From positions 556,501-620,500 of the forward strand of contig NZ_CP018049.1 of assembly GCF_002934065.1 (NCBI RefSeq): a DNA stretch of 64,000 nucleotides, written 5' to 3'. The notes beneath the pieces were generated by a model, which saw nothing but the letters and a program-made list of their open reading frames with translations, did not search any database and was not told the origin of the DNA. Made by a program: the position numbers and the translations under genes. The stretch is from Pseudomonas orientalis (GTDB lineage Bacteria > Pseudomonadota > Gammaproteobacteria > Pseudomonadales > Pseudomonadaceae). Numbering within the stretch: position 1 is the first letter of the stretch; the number at the start of each line of letters is the position of its first letter. Below are positions 8,576-18,307 of the stretch, in pieces.

Positions 8576-10840
8576 ATGAGTGACATCCTCGCAGACAGCT
8601 TAGATGGCGTAGAACGCCGATCGCTGGCTGACTTCACCGAAAATGCCTACCTCAACTACTCCATGTACGTGATCATGGACCGTGCCCTGCCGCATATCGG
8701 CGACGGCCTGAAGCCGGTACAACGGCGCATTATCTACGCCATGAGTGAGTTGGGCCTGGACGCCGATTCCAAGCACAAGAAGTCGGCGCGTACCGTCGGT
8801 GACGTGCTCGGCAAGTTCCACCCCCACGGCGATTCGGCCTGCTACGAAGCTATGGTGCTGATGGCCCAGCCGTTCAGCTACCGCTACACCCTGGTCGACG
8901 GCCAGGGTAACTGGGGGGCGCCGGATGATCCCAAGTCCTTCGCCGCCATGCGTTACACAGAGGCGCGTCTGTCGCGTTATTCGGAAGTATTGCTCAGCGA
9001 GCTGGGCCAGGGCACCGCGAACTGGGGGCCCAACTTTGACGGCACCCTCGACGAACCCCTGGTGTTGCCGGCACGTTTGCCGAATATCCTGCTCAATGGC
9101 ACCACCGGCATCGCGGTCGGCATGGCCACCGACGTGCCGCCGCACAACCTGCGCGAAGTCGCCGCCGCCTGCGTTCGCCTGTTGGATGAGCCAAAAGCCA
9201 CGGTCGAGCAGCTCTGCGAGCATATTCAGGGCCCGGACTACCCGACCGAAGCGGAAATCATCACGCCGCGCGCCGACCTGCTGAAAATGTACGAAACCGG
9301 CAAGGGTTCGGTGCGCATGCGCGCGGTGTATCACGTCGAAGATGGCGACATTATCGTGACCGCGTTGCCGCATCAGGTGTCCGGCGCCAAGGTGCTGGAG
9401 CAGATCGCCGCGCTGATGCAGGCCAAACCGTCGAAGCTGCCGCAGGTCGCCGACTTGCGCGATGAGTCCGACCACGAGAACCCTTGCCGCATCGTGATTA
9501 TCCCGACCAACAGCCGGGTGGATCATGCAGTGCTGATGCAGCATCTGTTTGCCAGCACCGACCTGGAGTCCAGCTATCGGGTCAACGTCAACATCATCGG
9601 CCTGGACGGCAAGCCGCAGCTCAAGAACCTGCGTAACCTGCTGGTGGAATGGCTGGAGTTTCGCGTACAGACCGTGCGCCGGCGCCTGCAATTTCGCCTG
9701 GATAAGGTCGAGCGTCGCCTGCACCTGTTGGACGGCTTGTTGATCGCCTACCTCAACCTGGATGAAGTGATCCATATCATCCGTACCGCCGAGCACCCGA
9801 AGGCCGAGCTGATCGCGCGTTTCGAGTTGAGCGAGATCCAGGCTGACTACATCCTCGACACCCGCTTGCGCCAGTTGGCGCGGCTGGAAGAAATGAAGCT
9901 GCGCGACGAGCAGGACGCACTGCTCAAGGAACAAGCCAAGCTGCAAGCGCTGCTGGGCAGTGAAGCCAAGCTCAAGAAGCTGGTGCGCAGCGAGCTGATC
10001 AAGGACGCCGAAACCTACGGCGATGACCGCCGGTCGCCGATTGTCGAGCGTGCGGAAGCGAAAGCTCTGACAGAAACCGAGCTGCTGCCTAACGAGAAAA
10101 TTACCGTCGTTCTGTCGGAAAAGGGTTGGGTTCGCTCCGCCAAAGGGCATGATATTGACGCCACGGGGCTTTCGTACAAGGCCGGTGATGGCTTCAAAAC
10201 CGCCGCCGCCGGACGTTCCAACCAGTTTGCGGTGTTTATCGACTCGACCGGGCGCAGTTATTCGGTGCCGGCCCACACGCTGCCTTCCGCACGAGGGCAG
10301 GGCGAGCCGCTGACCGGGCGCCTTACACCGCCACCGGGGGCGAATTTCGAGTGCGTGCTGCTGCCGGACGATGATTCGCTGTATGTCATCGCCTCCGACG
10401 CCGGTTACGGATTCGTGGTCAAGGGTGAAGACCTGCAGGCCAAGAACAAGGCGGGCAAGGCGCTGCTGAGCCTGCCGAACAATGCCAAGGTGATCCTGCC
10501 GCGACCGGTGGAGGATCGTGAGCACAACTGGCTGGCCTCGGTGACCACCGAAGGGCGTCTGCTGGTGTTCAAGATCAGCGACCTGCCGCAGCTGGGCAAG
10601 GGCAAGGGCAACAAGATCATTGGTATCCCGGGAGAGCGGGTGGCCAGTCGCGAAGAGTACGTGACCGACATTGCCGTGATCCCCGAAGGCGCTACGCTGG
10701 TGCTTCAGGCCGGCAAGCGCACGCTGTCGCTGCGCCCTGACGACCTTGAGCACTACAAGGGCGAGCGCGGTCGACGCGGCAACAAACTGCCTCGAGGCTT
10801 CCAGCGAGTGGATGCTTTGTTGGTAGAAACGCCTGCTTAA
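8576..10840 (+). CDS. parC: DNA topoisomerase IV subunit A
   Basis: DNA-cleaving subunit of topoisomerase IV, 754 residues. The catalytic tyrosine is Tyr127 in [13 protein letters not shown]. The quinolone-determining segment [13 protein letters not shown] keeps Ser87 and Glu91 in their usual state. The C-terminal domain from about residue 500 shows the beta-pinwheel repeats ([31 protein letters not shown]). It starts about 70 bp after the esterase-like gene, preceded by GATGAGGCCCGC. Confidence 0.98.
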   Translation: MSDILADSLDGVERRSLADFTENAYLNYSMYVIMDRALPHIGDGLKPVQRRIIYAMSELGLDADSKHKKSARTVGDVLGKFHPHGDSACYEAMVLMAQPFSYRYTLVDGQGNWGAPDDPKSFAAMRYTEARLSRYSEVLLSELGQGTANWGPNFDGTLDEPLVLPARLPNILLNGTTGIAVGMATDVPPHNLREVAAACVRLLDEPKATVEQLCEHIQGPDYPTEAEIITPRADLLKMYETGKGSVRMRAVYHVEDGDIIVTALPHQVSGAKVLEQIAALMQAKPSKLPQVADLRDESDHENPCRIVIIPTNSRVDHAVLMQHLFASTDLESSYRVNVNIIGLDGKPQLKNLRNLLVEWLEFRVQTVRRRLQFRLDKVERRLHLLDGLLIAYLNLDEVIHIIRTAEHPKAELIARFELSEIQADYILDTRLRQLARLEEMKLRDEQDALLKEQAKLQALLGSEAKLKKLVRSELIKDAETYGDDRRSPIVERAEAKALTETELLPNEKITVVLSEKGWVRSAKGHDIDATGLSYKAGDGFKTAAAGRSNQFAVFIDSTGRSYSVPAHTLPSARGQGEPLTGRLTPPPGANFECVLLPDDDSLYVIASDAGYGFVVKGEDLQAKNKAGKALLSLPNNAKVILPRPVEDREHNWLASVTTEGRLLVFKISDLPQLGKGKGNKIIGIPGERVASREEYVTDIAVIPEGATLVLQAGKRTLSLRPDDLEHYKGERGRRGNKLPRGFQRVDALLVETPA

Positions 10841-11013
10841 GGCGTACTAGAGGCCTCGATCTACGATTTAACGCGTAGATCGACGCTTTGGCGCTGGAGT
10901 CATGGCGCATATTCACGGATGATATGGCCTTTCCAGCGCCGGCGTGGCCGAGCGTGTTTAGGTTATTTTTAGTATTACATTGTGGTTCGCCTTGTGGCAG
11001 CCACCTGGATGGG

Positions 11014-11724
11014 ATGATGACTGCTCCACGCCTTCCTCTATTTTTGATGCTCGCTGGCCTGTTGGGGCTGGCGGGTTGCAGCACGCACCAGCCGGTGTCG
11101 CTGTACCAGCTGGACAGCGGAAGTCCGGCTCAGCCAGCACAGACCGCCGGCATGGCGGTCCTGCTGGGTCCGGTCATCGTTGCTGATTACCTGCAACGCG
11201 AGACCCTGCTCCAACGTCAGAACGACGGAAGCCTGCAAGGTTCCACGGATGGTCGTTGGGCGGGCAGCCTTTCTTCCGATATCAATCAATTGATGTTGCG
11301 TCAGGTGGCCGGTCAGTTGGACAGCCAGCGCGTGGTCCTGGCGCCAGGCCCATCCGGGTTTTCTCCGGATGTGCAGGTGTTGCTGACTATCACGCGGCTT
11401 GACTCCGGCAAGTCGCAACCGGCGATCCTGGATGCACAGTGGCGCTTGATCGACCGTCGCGGGCAAGTACGGGACAACCGTATCGTGCACCTGCAGGAAG
11501 AACATGCCGGCACCACCGCGTCCCAGGTCCAGGCCCAGGGCGTATTGTTGCAGCACCTGGCGCAGCAGTTGTCGGTGGCGCTCAAGCCGCTGGCCAACCA
11601 GCCGCCGATTGCCGAGGCACCGCGCAAGCAGGCACCGGCACAAGCCAAGCCCGCAACGCCGGAAAAACCGAAGATGCCGATGGCAACACCGATTCGTACG
11701 GATCTGGAAGTGTTCAGGTTTTGA
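11014..11724 (+). CDS. PqiC-like lipoprotein (ABC transport auxiliary, DUF330/YmbA)
   Basis: A 236-residue outer-membrane lipoprotein. The signal peptide ends in lipobox LAGC, followed by STHQPVSLYQLD, the start of the PqiC/YmbA (ABC_trans_aux) domain. PqiC is the outer-membrane partner of MCE-type lipid transport systems such as PqiAB, but no MCE or permease gene is nearby. The C-terminal ~50 residues are a Pro/Ala/Lys-rich tail. ATGs lie at 11014 and 11017; a longer frame from 10888 would bury the signal peptide. A strong terminator follows. Confidence 0.8.
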   Translation: MMTAPRLPLFLMLAGLLGLAGCSTHQPVSLYQLDSGSPAQPAQTAGMAVLLGPVIVADYLQRETLLQRQNDGSLQGSTDGRWAGSLSSDINQLMLRQVAGQLDSQRVVLAPGPSGFSPDVQVLLTITRLDSGKSQPAILDAQWRLIDRRGQVRDNRIVHLQEEHAGTTASQVQAQGVLLQHLAQQLSVALKPLANQPPIAEAPRKQAPAQAKPATPEKPKMPMATPIRTDLEVFRF

Positions 11725-11742
11725 TCTGAATGCCAGGCAAAC

Positions 11743-11777
11743 AAAAGGCCCGCTGAGTAAGCGGGCCTTTTGTTTGG
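11743..11777 (+). terminator. Rho-independent terminator
   Basis: AAAAGGCCCGCT, a five-base loop (GAGTA) and AGCGGGCCTTTT, followed by TGTTTG. It lies 19 bp after the PqiC-like lipoprotein gene. Confidence 0.9.
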
Positions 11778-11806
11778 GCTGCAATTTAAGCTGCACCACA
11801 ATTAAC

Positions 11807-11834
11807 TGTGGGAGGGGGCAAGCCCCCTCCCACA
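11807..11834. repeat. Collapsed REP palindrome (28-bp perfect inverted repeat)
   Basis: The sequence is TGTGGGAGGGGGC + AA + its partner arm GCCCCCTCCCACA. A normal REP ends in CCCCCGAT. Here the outer halves of two opposed REPs are joined with their inner halves missing, as expected from a deletion between the two palindromic cores of a REPIN. Confidence 0.85.
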
Positions 11835-11852
11835 TTAATGCCTCATTGTGCT

Positions 11853-13385
11853 TCAGGGCTTGCGGGTCTCATGCATCCGCGCCAGCTGGCGCTCCAGCAT
11901 CGACGGATACGGCTCCATCAAACGCTCCACACAGCTGGCGCCCTCAGGGCTGGCAATTGGGCGGATGCGTGCGCGCTGGCGGATCAGCGTGTCTTCACTG
12001 ATCTTGCGCTCCACCAGCAGCAGGTTGCGGCTGTGCTGGGACAAGGCCAGGGCATCCTGGGCAATCTCGGTCAGCAAGAGGTCGATCTGGCTGATGCCGA
12101 ACAGGTCATCGCCCACCGTCAGGCCCAACTGCAATTGCAAGGTAATGCCGCTGTCCGCCACTTCGATCTGCAAGGCATGGCCCAGGGCGCGCAGCAACTC
12201 GCCGCAGCAGATGGCGTTGGTCAGGTAATCTTCGCCGCTGTCTTCGCTGTGGAACAGCATCAACGTGCTGCCGTCGTTCAGGGTGTGCAGTTCGCTCTGG
12301 TAGAGCGAGGCCGCCTGGTCGAGACAGTCGCGGTAGCGTTCCAGCAATTCCGTCAAGCGGGCGCGGGGCAGGCGGCGCAGTTGGTCCTGGGCACCCAGTT
12401 GCACGGCCAGTACGGCGCTGTACTGGGGCTCGGTGCTCTTGGGCGCAAGCGCTTTCGGCGCTACGGCAGGCGCGGTGTCTGCGGTATCGCGCAGGTCGGC
12501 GAACGGGTCTTCGTCATCCAGCTCGTCTTCTTCGGCCTTGACCACATGCCGTGGCGCAGGCTTCAAACCCGCCACCGGAGCGCTTTCGTCAAAGCCTGGG
12601 TCACGCAGGTCGCGCACTTCAAACTCAGGCTCGTCGTCGTTGTAGTCGGCCTCGTCGTACTCCGGCTCGGGTTCAACCTCAGGTACCGTCGGCTCCGGCG
12701 CGAAGCTGGCATGCAGCTGGCGCGCGAGGTCGCCGATTTCGTCCTGGCGGTCCGTGGCCGGGGTATGTTCGTCGATATCGCGCAGCCAGATGCGCAGTTG
12801 CATCAACGGCGTGGAGATATGCCGCCCCAGGCGCAGGCTCAAGGCCAGGGCCAGGGCCAACAGGATCGCGCTCAGGATGCCCATGCTTTGCAGGCTGATG
12901 GTCATCGGTTGCTGGAACTGTTGCATGTCCAGGCTGATGCGCAATTGGCCGGCTTTCACATCCTGGAACGTGATATTGCTCTGGTACAGGCCCTCGGCTT
13001 CGCCCAGCAGGCCGTTTTTCGGGCGCTGCCCGGCTTCGGCCATGATCCGGTTGTCCACGCTATAGATGGCAGCGTGGGCCACCAGCGGGTTTTTGGTCAG
13101 GTTGTTGAGCAGCACGTTGAGGCTGAGAATGTCGTTGGACACCAGCAACTCAGTCGCCGAGGTGGCGGTCTGGGTGGTCAGGCTCTCGCCCAGGGCGTCG
13201 GCTTGCTCATGCATGGCCTGCTTGAACTGCAAACCCATCACGCAGGCGTAGATCACCAGGGCCAGAGCGACCAGGATCACGTTATGGCTGGCGATGCGTA
13301 ATGCGATCGGTACACGGCGGTGGCGCAGTGCCCGGAAGATCAGCAGGAAGAAGTTATCGGTTTTTACTGGCGTGGGCCGGTTCAC
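11853..13385 (-). CDS. ahpA: AhpA/YtjB (Smp)-family membrane protein
   Basis: A roughly 510-residue inner-membrane protein divergent from serB, the arrangement also found for ytjB/smp and serB in E. coli. Near the N-terminus a helix (VILVALALVIYACVMGL) precedes a periplasmic sensor-like segment, then a second helix and a HAMP-like linker (LRLGRHISTPLMQLRIW). The middle is an acidic, Pro-rich region around EPEPEYDEADYNDDEPEFE, and the C-terminal part is globular. There is no kinase or GGDEF motif. The GTG at 13385 is chosen; the frame stays open to 13448, so the start is uncertain. Confidence 0.75.
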   Translation of the reverse strand: MNRPTPVKTDNFFLLIFRALRHRRVPIALRIASHNVILVALALVIYACVMGLQFKQAMHEQADALGESLTTQTATSATELLVSNDILSLNVLLNNLTKNPLVAHAAIYSVDNRIMAEAGQRPKNGLLGEAEGLYQSNITFQDVKAGQLRISLDMQQFQQPMTISLQSMGILSAILLALALALSLRLGRHISTPLMQLRIWLRDIDEHTPATDRQDEIGDLARQLHASFAPEPTVPEVEPEPEYDEADYNDDEPEFEVRDLRDPGFDESAPVAGLKPAPRHVVKAEEDELDDEDPFADLRDTADTAPAVAPKALAPKSTEPQYSAVLAVQLGAQDQLRRLPRARLTELLERYRDCLDQAASLYQSELHTLNDGSTLMLFHSEDSGEDYLTNAICCGELLRALGHALQIEVADSGITLQLQLGLTVGDDLFGISQIDLLLTEIAQDALALSQHSRNLLLVERKISEDTLIRQRARIRPIASPEGASCVERLMEPYPSMLERQLARMHETRKP

Positions 13386-13518
13386 TTGCGCTCGGCTCTT
13401 GGTCCGTGAAGTTGACGCGCAGTATAGCGACAGGCCCATGACCGGCAAAGCGCTGGCTGTGCCCGATGGTCACTGAAAGTGGGTAGAATGCGGTTTTTTT
13501 CCAGCCTGGGGGTGCGCT

Positions 13519-14733
13519 TTGCGCGAAATTGTCCTGATCAACATCACAGGTCTTGACCGACCGGGTCTCACCGCTGCCATTACCGGTGTTCTGGCCCAGG
13601 GTGGTGTGAACATTCTCGACATCGGCCAGGCGGTGATCCACGACACCCTGTCGTTCGGCATTCTGGTGGAAATTCCCAGCACCGAGCAGGCATCGTCGGT
13701 CCTAAAGGACATCCTGTTCACGGCCTACAAACTCGATCAGCAGGTGCGTTTCACGCCGGTGTCCGAAGCCGATTACCAGCATTGGGTCGAAGGCCAGGGC
13801 AAAAAACGCCATATCGTGACGTTGCTCACCCGCAAGGTAACGGCCGAACAACTGCAGCGCGTCAGCTCGATCACGGCGCATTACGGGTTGAATATCGACC
13901 ATATCGACCGCCTGTCGGGACGTATGCCGCTGGACACGCCGGCGGACAAAGGCAAGGGCTGCATCGAGTTTTCCGTGCGCGGCGAGTCGGCCGATGCGCA
14001 AGCGCTGCGTGCCGAATTCCTGAGCGTGGCCCAGGAGCTGAATGTCGACATCGCCTTCCAGGAGGATTCACTGTTCCGACGCAATCGTCGTCTGGCGGTG
14101 TTCGACATGGACTCGACCCTGATCGAAGCCGAAGTCATCGACGAGCTGGCCAAGGCGGCGGGTGTAGGCGAGCAAGTCAGCGAGATTACCGAGCGGGCAA
14201 TGGCCGGTGAGCTGGATTTCCGTGCCAGCTTCAAGGAGCGCCTGGCGCTGCTCAAGGGCCTGGACGTGAGCGTGCTCGACTCCATCGGCGCTTCCCTGCG
14301 CCTGACCGAAGGCGCCGAAACCCTGTTCGCCGAACTCAAGCGCCTGGGCTACAAAACGGCCATCTTGTCCGGTGGCTTCACCTACTTTGCCAAGCAACTG
14401 CAGGCCAAGCTGGGCATTGACTATGTGTTTGCCAACGAGCTGGAAGTGGTGGATGGCAAAGTGACCGGCGTGGCGGTGGAACCGATTGTCGACGCGCAAC
14501 GCAAGGCGGACCTTCTCAGGGAGCTGGCACACAAGGAAGGCTTGCGCCTGGAACAGACCATTGCGGTCGGCGACGGCGCGAACGACTTGCCAATGCTGGC
14601 GATTGCCGGGCTGGGCGTGGCGTTCCGCGCCAAGCCGTTGGTCAAGCAGTCGGCCAAGCAGGCGATTTCGACCTTGGGGTTGGATGGGGTGCTGTATCTG
14701 CTGGGCTTGCGCGACCGTGATGGGCAGCTCTAA
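13519..14733 (+). CDS. serB: Phosphoserine phosphatase SerB
   Basis: Last step of serine biosynthesis, dephosphorylating phosphoserine. The 404 residues combine two N-terminal ACT-like regulatory domains (~1-170, starting REIVLINITGLDRPG) with a HAD phosphatase. The HAD motifs are FDMDSTLIEAE (nucleophile Asp), ILSGGF and GDGANDLPML. This long form with regulatory domains is usual in pseudomonads. The start is a TTG at 13519 behind a GGGGGTG ribosome-binding site. It is divergent from ahpA. Confidence 0.96.
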   Translation: MREIVLINITGLDRPGLTAAITGVLAQGGVNILDIGQAVIHDTLSFGILVEIPSTEQASSVLKDILFTAYKLDQQVRFTPVSEADYQHWVEGQGKKRHIVTLLTRKVTAEQLQRVSSITAHYGLNIDHIDRLSGRMPLDTPADKGKGCIEFSVRGESADAQALRAEFLSVAQELNVDIAFQEDSLFRRNRRLAVFDMDSTLIEAEVIDELAKAAGVGEQVSEITERAMAGELDFRASFKERLALLKGLDVSVLDSIGASLRLTEGAETLFAELKRLGYKTAILSGGFTYFAKQLQAKLGIDYVFANELEVVDGKVTGVAVEPIVDAQRKADLLRELAHKEGLRLEQTIAVGDGANDLPMLAIAGLGVAFRAKPLVKQSAKQAISTLGLDGVLYLLGLRDRDGQL

Positions 14734-14752
14734 CTGACGAAACGTGCTCAAA

Positions 14753-14844
14753 AATGTGGGAGGGGGCTTGCCCCCGATTGCGGTAGTCCAGTCAGAGATG
14801 TATTGACAGGTCCACCGCCATCGGGGGCAAGCCCCCTCCCACAC
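14753..14844. repeat. REPIN
   Basis: Inverted REP pair between the convergent serB and psd genes. Its position suggests it may form the 3' hairpin of both transcripts. Confidence 0.9.
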
Positions 14845-14855
14845 TTGGTTCTGCG

Positions 14856-15716
14856 TCAGGCCTTGGGTGTTGCGATACCCTGGCCCATCTGCACGGGCGA
14901 GCCTGCCAACAACGCTTCGGTCCATTTCACCTGATCCGGCCCGAACAGCACGATAGCGGTCGAACCCAGCTTGAAGCGCCCCAGCTCCGCACCTTTTTCC
15001 AGGTGAATCGGTGCACGGGCAGCTTCGTCATAACGGAAGGTTTTCAGTTCGCGCTTGGGCGGCGTTACCAGCCCGGCCCATACGGTCTCAATCGAGGCCA
15101 CGATCATCGCGCCCACCAATACCACGGCCATCGGGCCGCGTTCGGTGTCGAACAGGCAGACCACCCGCTCGTTACGCGCAAACAGTTCCGGTACGTTCTC
15201 GGCGGTGGTCTGGTTCACCGAGAAAATTCGCCCTGGCACATAGACCATCTCGCGCAAGGTACCGGCCAGTGGCATATGCACCCGGTGGTAGTCCTTTGGC
15301 GACAGGTAGATGGTGGCGAAGTCGCCGCCCATGAACGGCGCAGCCAGCGCAGCGTCGCCGCCCAGCAGTTCCAGCACGCTGAAGCTGTGGCCCTTGGCCT
15401 GGAACACACGGCCATGTTCGATCGGGCCGAGCTGGCTGACGGCACCGTCGGCCGGGCTCAGTACGGCGCCCGGCGTTTGATCCAGCGGGCGCGCGCCGTC
15501 TTTCAGTGCGCGGGTGAAGAAGGCATTGAAGTGCTCATAGGCGGTCAGGTCTTCAACCAGCGCCTGGGACATGTCCACCTGGTAACGCTTGGCGAACCAT
15601 TGGGTGAAGGCATTCTTGAACCAGCGCACGCGGCACTCGGCAATGCAGCCGGCCAGGCGCGAGAGCAAGTGGTGTGGCAGCAAATACTGGCTGAGGATAA
15701 ACAACTGCTTTTTCAT
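14856..15716 (-). CDS. psd: Phosphatidylserine decarboxylase proenzyme
   Basis: Makes phosphatidylethanolamine from phosphatidylserine at the inner membrane. The 286-residue proenzyme carries the self-cleavage site LGST near residue 250 ([12 protein letters not shown]), where the serine becomes the pyruvoyl cofactor of the alpha chain. Other family segments are [14 protein letters not shown] and [13 protein letters not shown]. rhdA lies upstream on the same strand with only 15 bp between, consistent with co-transcription. Confidence 0.97.
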   Translation of the reverse strand: MKKQLFILSQYLLPHHLLSRLAGCIAECRVRWFKNAFTQWFAKRYQVDMSQALVEDLTAYEHFNAFFTRALKDGARPLDQTPGAVLSPADGAVSQLGPIEHGRVFQAKGHSFSVLELLGGDAALAAPFMGGDFATIYLSPKDYHRVHMPLAGTLREMVYVPGRIFSVNQTTAENVPELFARNERVVCLFDTERGPMAVVLVGAMIVASIETVWAGLVTPPKRELKTFRYDEAARAPIHLEKGAELGRFKLGSTAIVLFGPDQVKWTEALLAGSPVQMGQGIATPKA

Positions 15717-15731
15717 AACTGTCCTTAAACC

Positions 15732-16547
15732 TTAAATCTCAACGGGGGTGTCGGGGTGGTTGCCCCATTCGCCCCAGGAACCGGCATAACCTTTGACTCG
15801 TGGATAACCGAGCGCCTTGGCCACCAGGTAGGTGAAGCCAGAGCGGTGGTGGGTCTGGCAGTGGGTGATGATTTCTTTATCGCGGGTCAGCCCGAGGTCT
15901 TCGAGGATTTGCGGCATGTCGCGGCGGATGCGCAGGCTGCGCGCCGTATCCATGCCGGCGGTCCACTCGAAGTTCACGGCGCCGGGGATGTGCCCGGCTT
16001 TGGCCGCGAGGACTTTTTCACCGGAGTACTCCAGCGGGCCGCGTGCGTCCCAGATACCCAGGTCGGCGGCGCCGAGCCGGCTTTGCAGGTATTCGCGGGT
16101 GGCGGTGGGGCCGTCGTGCAGCGTAAGGCTGACCGCGCCGTTGGCTGGCGCGGGTATCTCGGTGGAAACAGGGTGCTTCTCGTCCAGCCACGCCAGCAGG
16201 CCACCGTCGAGGTAGTGATACTTCTGGTGGCCGATCACGTCGAGCATCCAGATAAAGCGTCCGGCCCAGCCACCCCCTTCGTCGTCATACACCACATAAG
16301 TGGCATCGGGTGTGTGGCCCAGCTCGCCGAACAGCTTTTCCAGGTCAGCCTTGTGCGGCAGCAAACCGGGTGCATGCGGCTGGCCCAGTTGGGTGCGCTT
16401 GGGGTCAACGAAATGCGCGCCGGGGATATGCCCTTCGGCGTAGCGGGCGGCACTGGTGAGGTCCACCAGAATCAGGTGTTCGGCATCAAGGCGACCTTGC
16501 AGGTCGCTGCATTCGATCACCAGCGGCAAGCCAGAGAAGTCAGGCAT
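15732..16547 (-). CDS. rhdA: Thiosulfate sulfurtransferase (rhodanese) RhdA
   Basis: Two-domain rhodanese, 271 residues, transferring sulfane sulfur from thiosulfate to cyanide or other acceptors. The C-terminal domain has the active loop CQTHHRSG with Cys230, the same number and loop as Azotobacter RhdA. The N-terminal domain is catalytically silent. The start at 16547 has AGGAGA upstream; the frame is open to 16601. It lies upstream of psd and downstream of the HDOD gene on the same strand, as in P. aeruginosa. Confidence 0.94.
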   Translation of the reverse strand: MPDFSGLPLVIECSDLQGRLDAEHLILVDLTSAARYAEGHIPGAHFVDPKRTQLGQPHAPGLLPHKADLEKLFGELGHTPDATYVVYDDEGGGWAGRFIWMLDVIGHQKYHYLDGGLLAWLDEKHPVSTEIPAPANGAVSLTLHDGPTATREYLQSRLGAADLGIWDARGPLEYSGEKVLAAKAGHIPGAVNFEWTAGMDTARSLRIRRDMPQILEDLGLTRDKEIITHCQTHHRSGFTYLVAKALGYPRVKGYAGSWGEWGNHPDTPVEI

Positions 16548-16604
16548 GTGAGGTCTCCTGGGCACAAATGTTGGCGATAAAGGAGGGCGATTGTAGCGCA
16601 AGCA

Positions 16605-18140
16605 TCAGGCGCTGCGGTTGGTAAAGCTGTGCAGGGCTTTTTCGACGCATTGCGCGGTTTTGCCGAAGGCTTGCACGGTGGTTTCCGAGAACGGCCCGCC
16701 ACCCTGGTCCGCCACCATCAGCATGACCACGCGGCCATTACAGCTCAGCGAGCGCAACAGCAGGTGCTCGCCGGTAAACAGGCGGCGCAGGATTGGCGGC
16801 AGCAGCGCTGCGAACTGCGCATGGTTGTCAGGGCCGAGACGCACCTGGGCGGACTTTTCCAGCAGGCGTTGCAGCAATGTACTGTTGACCACGTCCAGGC
16901 TCAGGTTGGCCGCATCCTTCGGCAAGCCATCGGCCTGATGCACACGCAAGGTGCTCAAGGCGCGATCGGCCATGAACAGCAATACGCGCTGCATGCCGCT
17001 GGCGACCAGGGCTTCCTTGGCGCATGTGGTCAGGTGCATCGCATTGGCAAAGCGGCTCGGTTCGACCAGCAGCTCTGTGCAACGGTTGCGCCACAGCGCC
17101 AGTGCTTCGGCCGTCGGCGGCGGTGCGGGCAGCAAGCCACGATGGACTTTTTGCACGTCCCACGGCCAGATCAGCGACAGGGCCGGGTGCCAGAGGTCAG
17201 GCATCAAGGTGCTGCGGGCGCTGGTGACCGCTTGCTGGTGAACCTGCTGCTGCACCTCGCTCAGTGGCTCCTGCAGGTACAGCGCAGTGAGGTATTGCCA
17301 GCGCTCGGTGTGCGGGCAGGTCCAGGATTCCTGCGCCGACATCGCCAGACCGTTGGCCAACAGTACGGTATTGGCCGGCTGATTCAGCCAGCGGCGCAGG
17401 TTGGGTTCGGCGTCGAGTAACTGCTGGTGGCGCAGCGGGTCGTCTTCGCGGGCGATACGCAATGCCTTGACCAGCAGACGCCGCTCGCCCAGCAGCAGGT
17501 TATAGCCCTGGGATACCCAGATCGGCAGGTGCCAGGCCGCAGTCAGGCCAAGGCACAGGTCCAACAGGCGCACGCCGAACACTTGCTGCTCGACCTTGCG
17601 CGCCGACTCGCCCTTGTGGATCACCCGCAGCTCCCATTCCTCAAGCAGCTTGGGGTAGGCCACGGCCATCGGCCACAACGGTGACAGAAACAGCAGGCTG
17701 CCCCAATGGATGTCCTGCCACAGGCGCGCCAGGCGGCTGCCGAACAGGCCGTTGGCTTGCTGGGACGCGTGCTGGCTGACCAGCAGCAGTTGGCGCAGCG
17801 CGACGGGAATCTCACGGGCCGGCACCGACGGCAGGCGCGCCAACAGTTCTTCGGCGCGTTTAAGGCCGAGGCGATTGAGCGCCACTTCGAGGTTTTCCGC
17901 CGGTTCCGCCAGGCTGCCGTGAGTGTGGCTGTTGGCCTCGCGCATCACGCTGAGCACCAGGGCCGGGCTGTCTTGCATCAGCTCGGCAATGTCCCTCAAT
18001 GAGCTGCGGCTGTCGCGGATGGCTTTGCACACACGCTCGTGGCTGACCTGGGGAACGGGCAGCAGCACGTCGTCCAAGCGCTGAATCCAGGCGGCGAGGG
18101 TGGTGGGTCTTGCAGTTGGAACTGTCGTTTCATTAGCCAT
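16605..18140 (-). CDS. HDOD-domain protein
   Basis: A 511-residue cytosolic protein with an N-terminal HDOD domain (~20-230; LPVPQVSHERVCKAIRDSR, ALNRLGLKRAEELLARLP), the catalytically dead relative of HD phosphohydrolases used in signalling. The rest shows no enzymatic motif; a C-terminal GAF-like region is possible but not proven. The start at 18140 begins MANETTVPTARPTTLAAW; the frame extends to 18173. The same gene sits next to rhdA/psd and upstream of motAB in other pseudomonads. It may join motility or c-di-GMP signalling, but that is only inferred. Confidence 0.8.
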   Translation of the reverse strand: MANETTVPTARPTTLAAWIQRLDDVLLPVPQVSHERVCKAIRDSRSSLRDIAELMQDSPALVLSVMREANSHTHGSLAEPAENLEVALNRLGLKRAEELLARLPSVPAREIPVALRQLLLVSQHASQQANGLFGSRLARLWQDIHWGSLLFLSPLWPMAVAYPKLLEEWELRVIHKGESARKVEQQVFGVRLLDLCLGLTAAWHLPIWVSQGYNLLLGERRLLVKALRIAREDDPLRHQQLLDAEPNLRRWLNQPANTVLLANGLAMSAQESWTCPHTERWQYLTALYLQEPLSEVQQQVHQQAVTSARSTLMPDLWHPALSLIWPWDVQKVHRGLLPAPPPTAEALALWRNRCTELLVEPSRFANAMHLTTCAKEALVASGMQRVLLFMADRALSTLRVHQADGLPKDAANLSLDVVNSTLLQRLLEKSAQVRLGPDNHAQFAALLPPILRRLFTGEHLLLRSLSCNGRVVMLMVADQGGGPFSETTVQAFGKTAQCVEKALHSFTNRSA

Positions 18141-18212
18141 GGTTGGGGCGCGATCATCATATGTGTTCAACACACCCGTAACGGGCTGAATTGGCTTTTC
18201 GCCTTAACGGGC

Positions 18213-18239
18213 TATAGTCTGGCGCAGTTTTGCCGATAA
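18213..18239 (+). promoter_or_regulatory. Sigma-28 (FliA)-type promoter for motAB
   Basis: TATA, a 15-bp spacer, then GCCGATAA. The -10 box matches the flagellar sigma-28 consensus exactly and the -35 differs from TAAA at one base. It lies 69 bp before the motA start. An overlapping sigma-70-like pair (TTGGCT, 16 bp, TATAGT) is also present. Confidence 0.65.
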
Positions 18240-18307
18240 GTAGAACAAGAGTTTTTCAGCTGCACCCACTATGTCCATGAACCCGACGGCGCAAGTACAG
18301 ATCCCCT

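Noticed and set aside
8576..8860. Quinolone-resistance substitution in ParC
   Set aside because: Ser87 and Glu91 are present, which is the usual sensitive state; nothing unusual to report.
8600..10753. 717-codon open frame on the minus strand opposite parC
   Set aside because: It is the mirror of a GC-rich coding gene; the translation is rich in His, Gln, Arg and Val without domains, and parC is certain. The same applies to long antisense frames at 5591-7342 (parE), 30141-32921 (hfq-hflK) and 42090-44648 (rnr).
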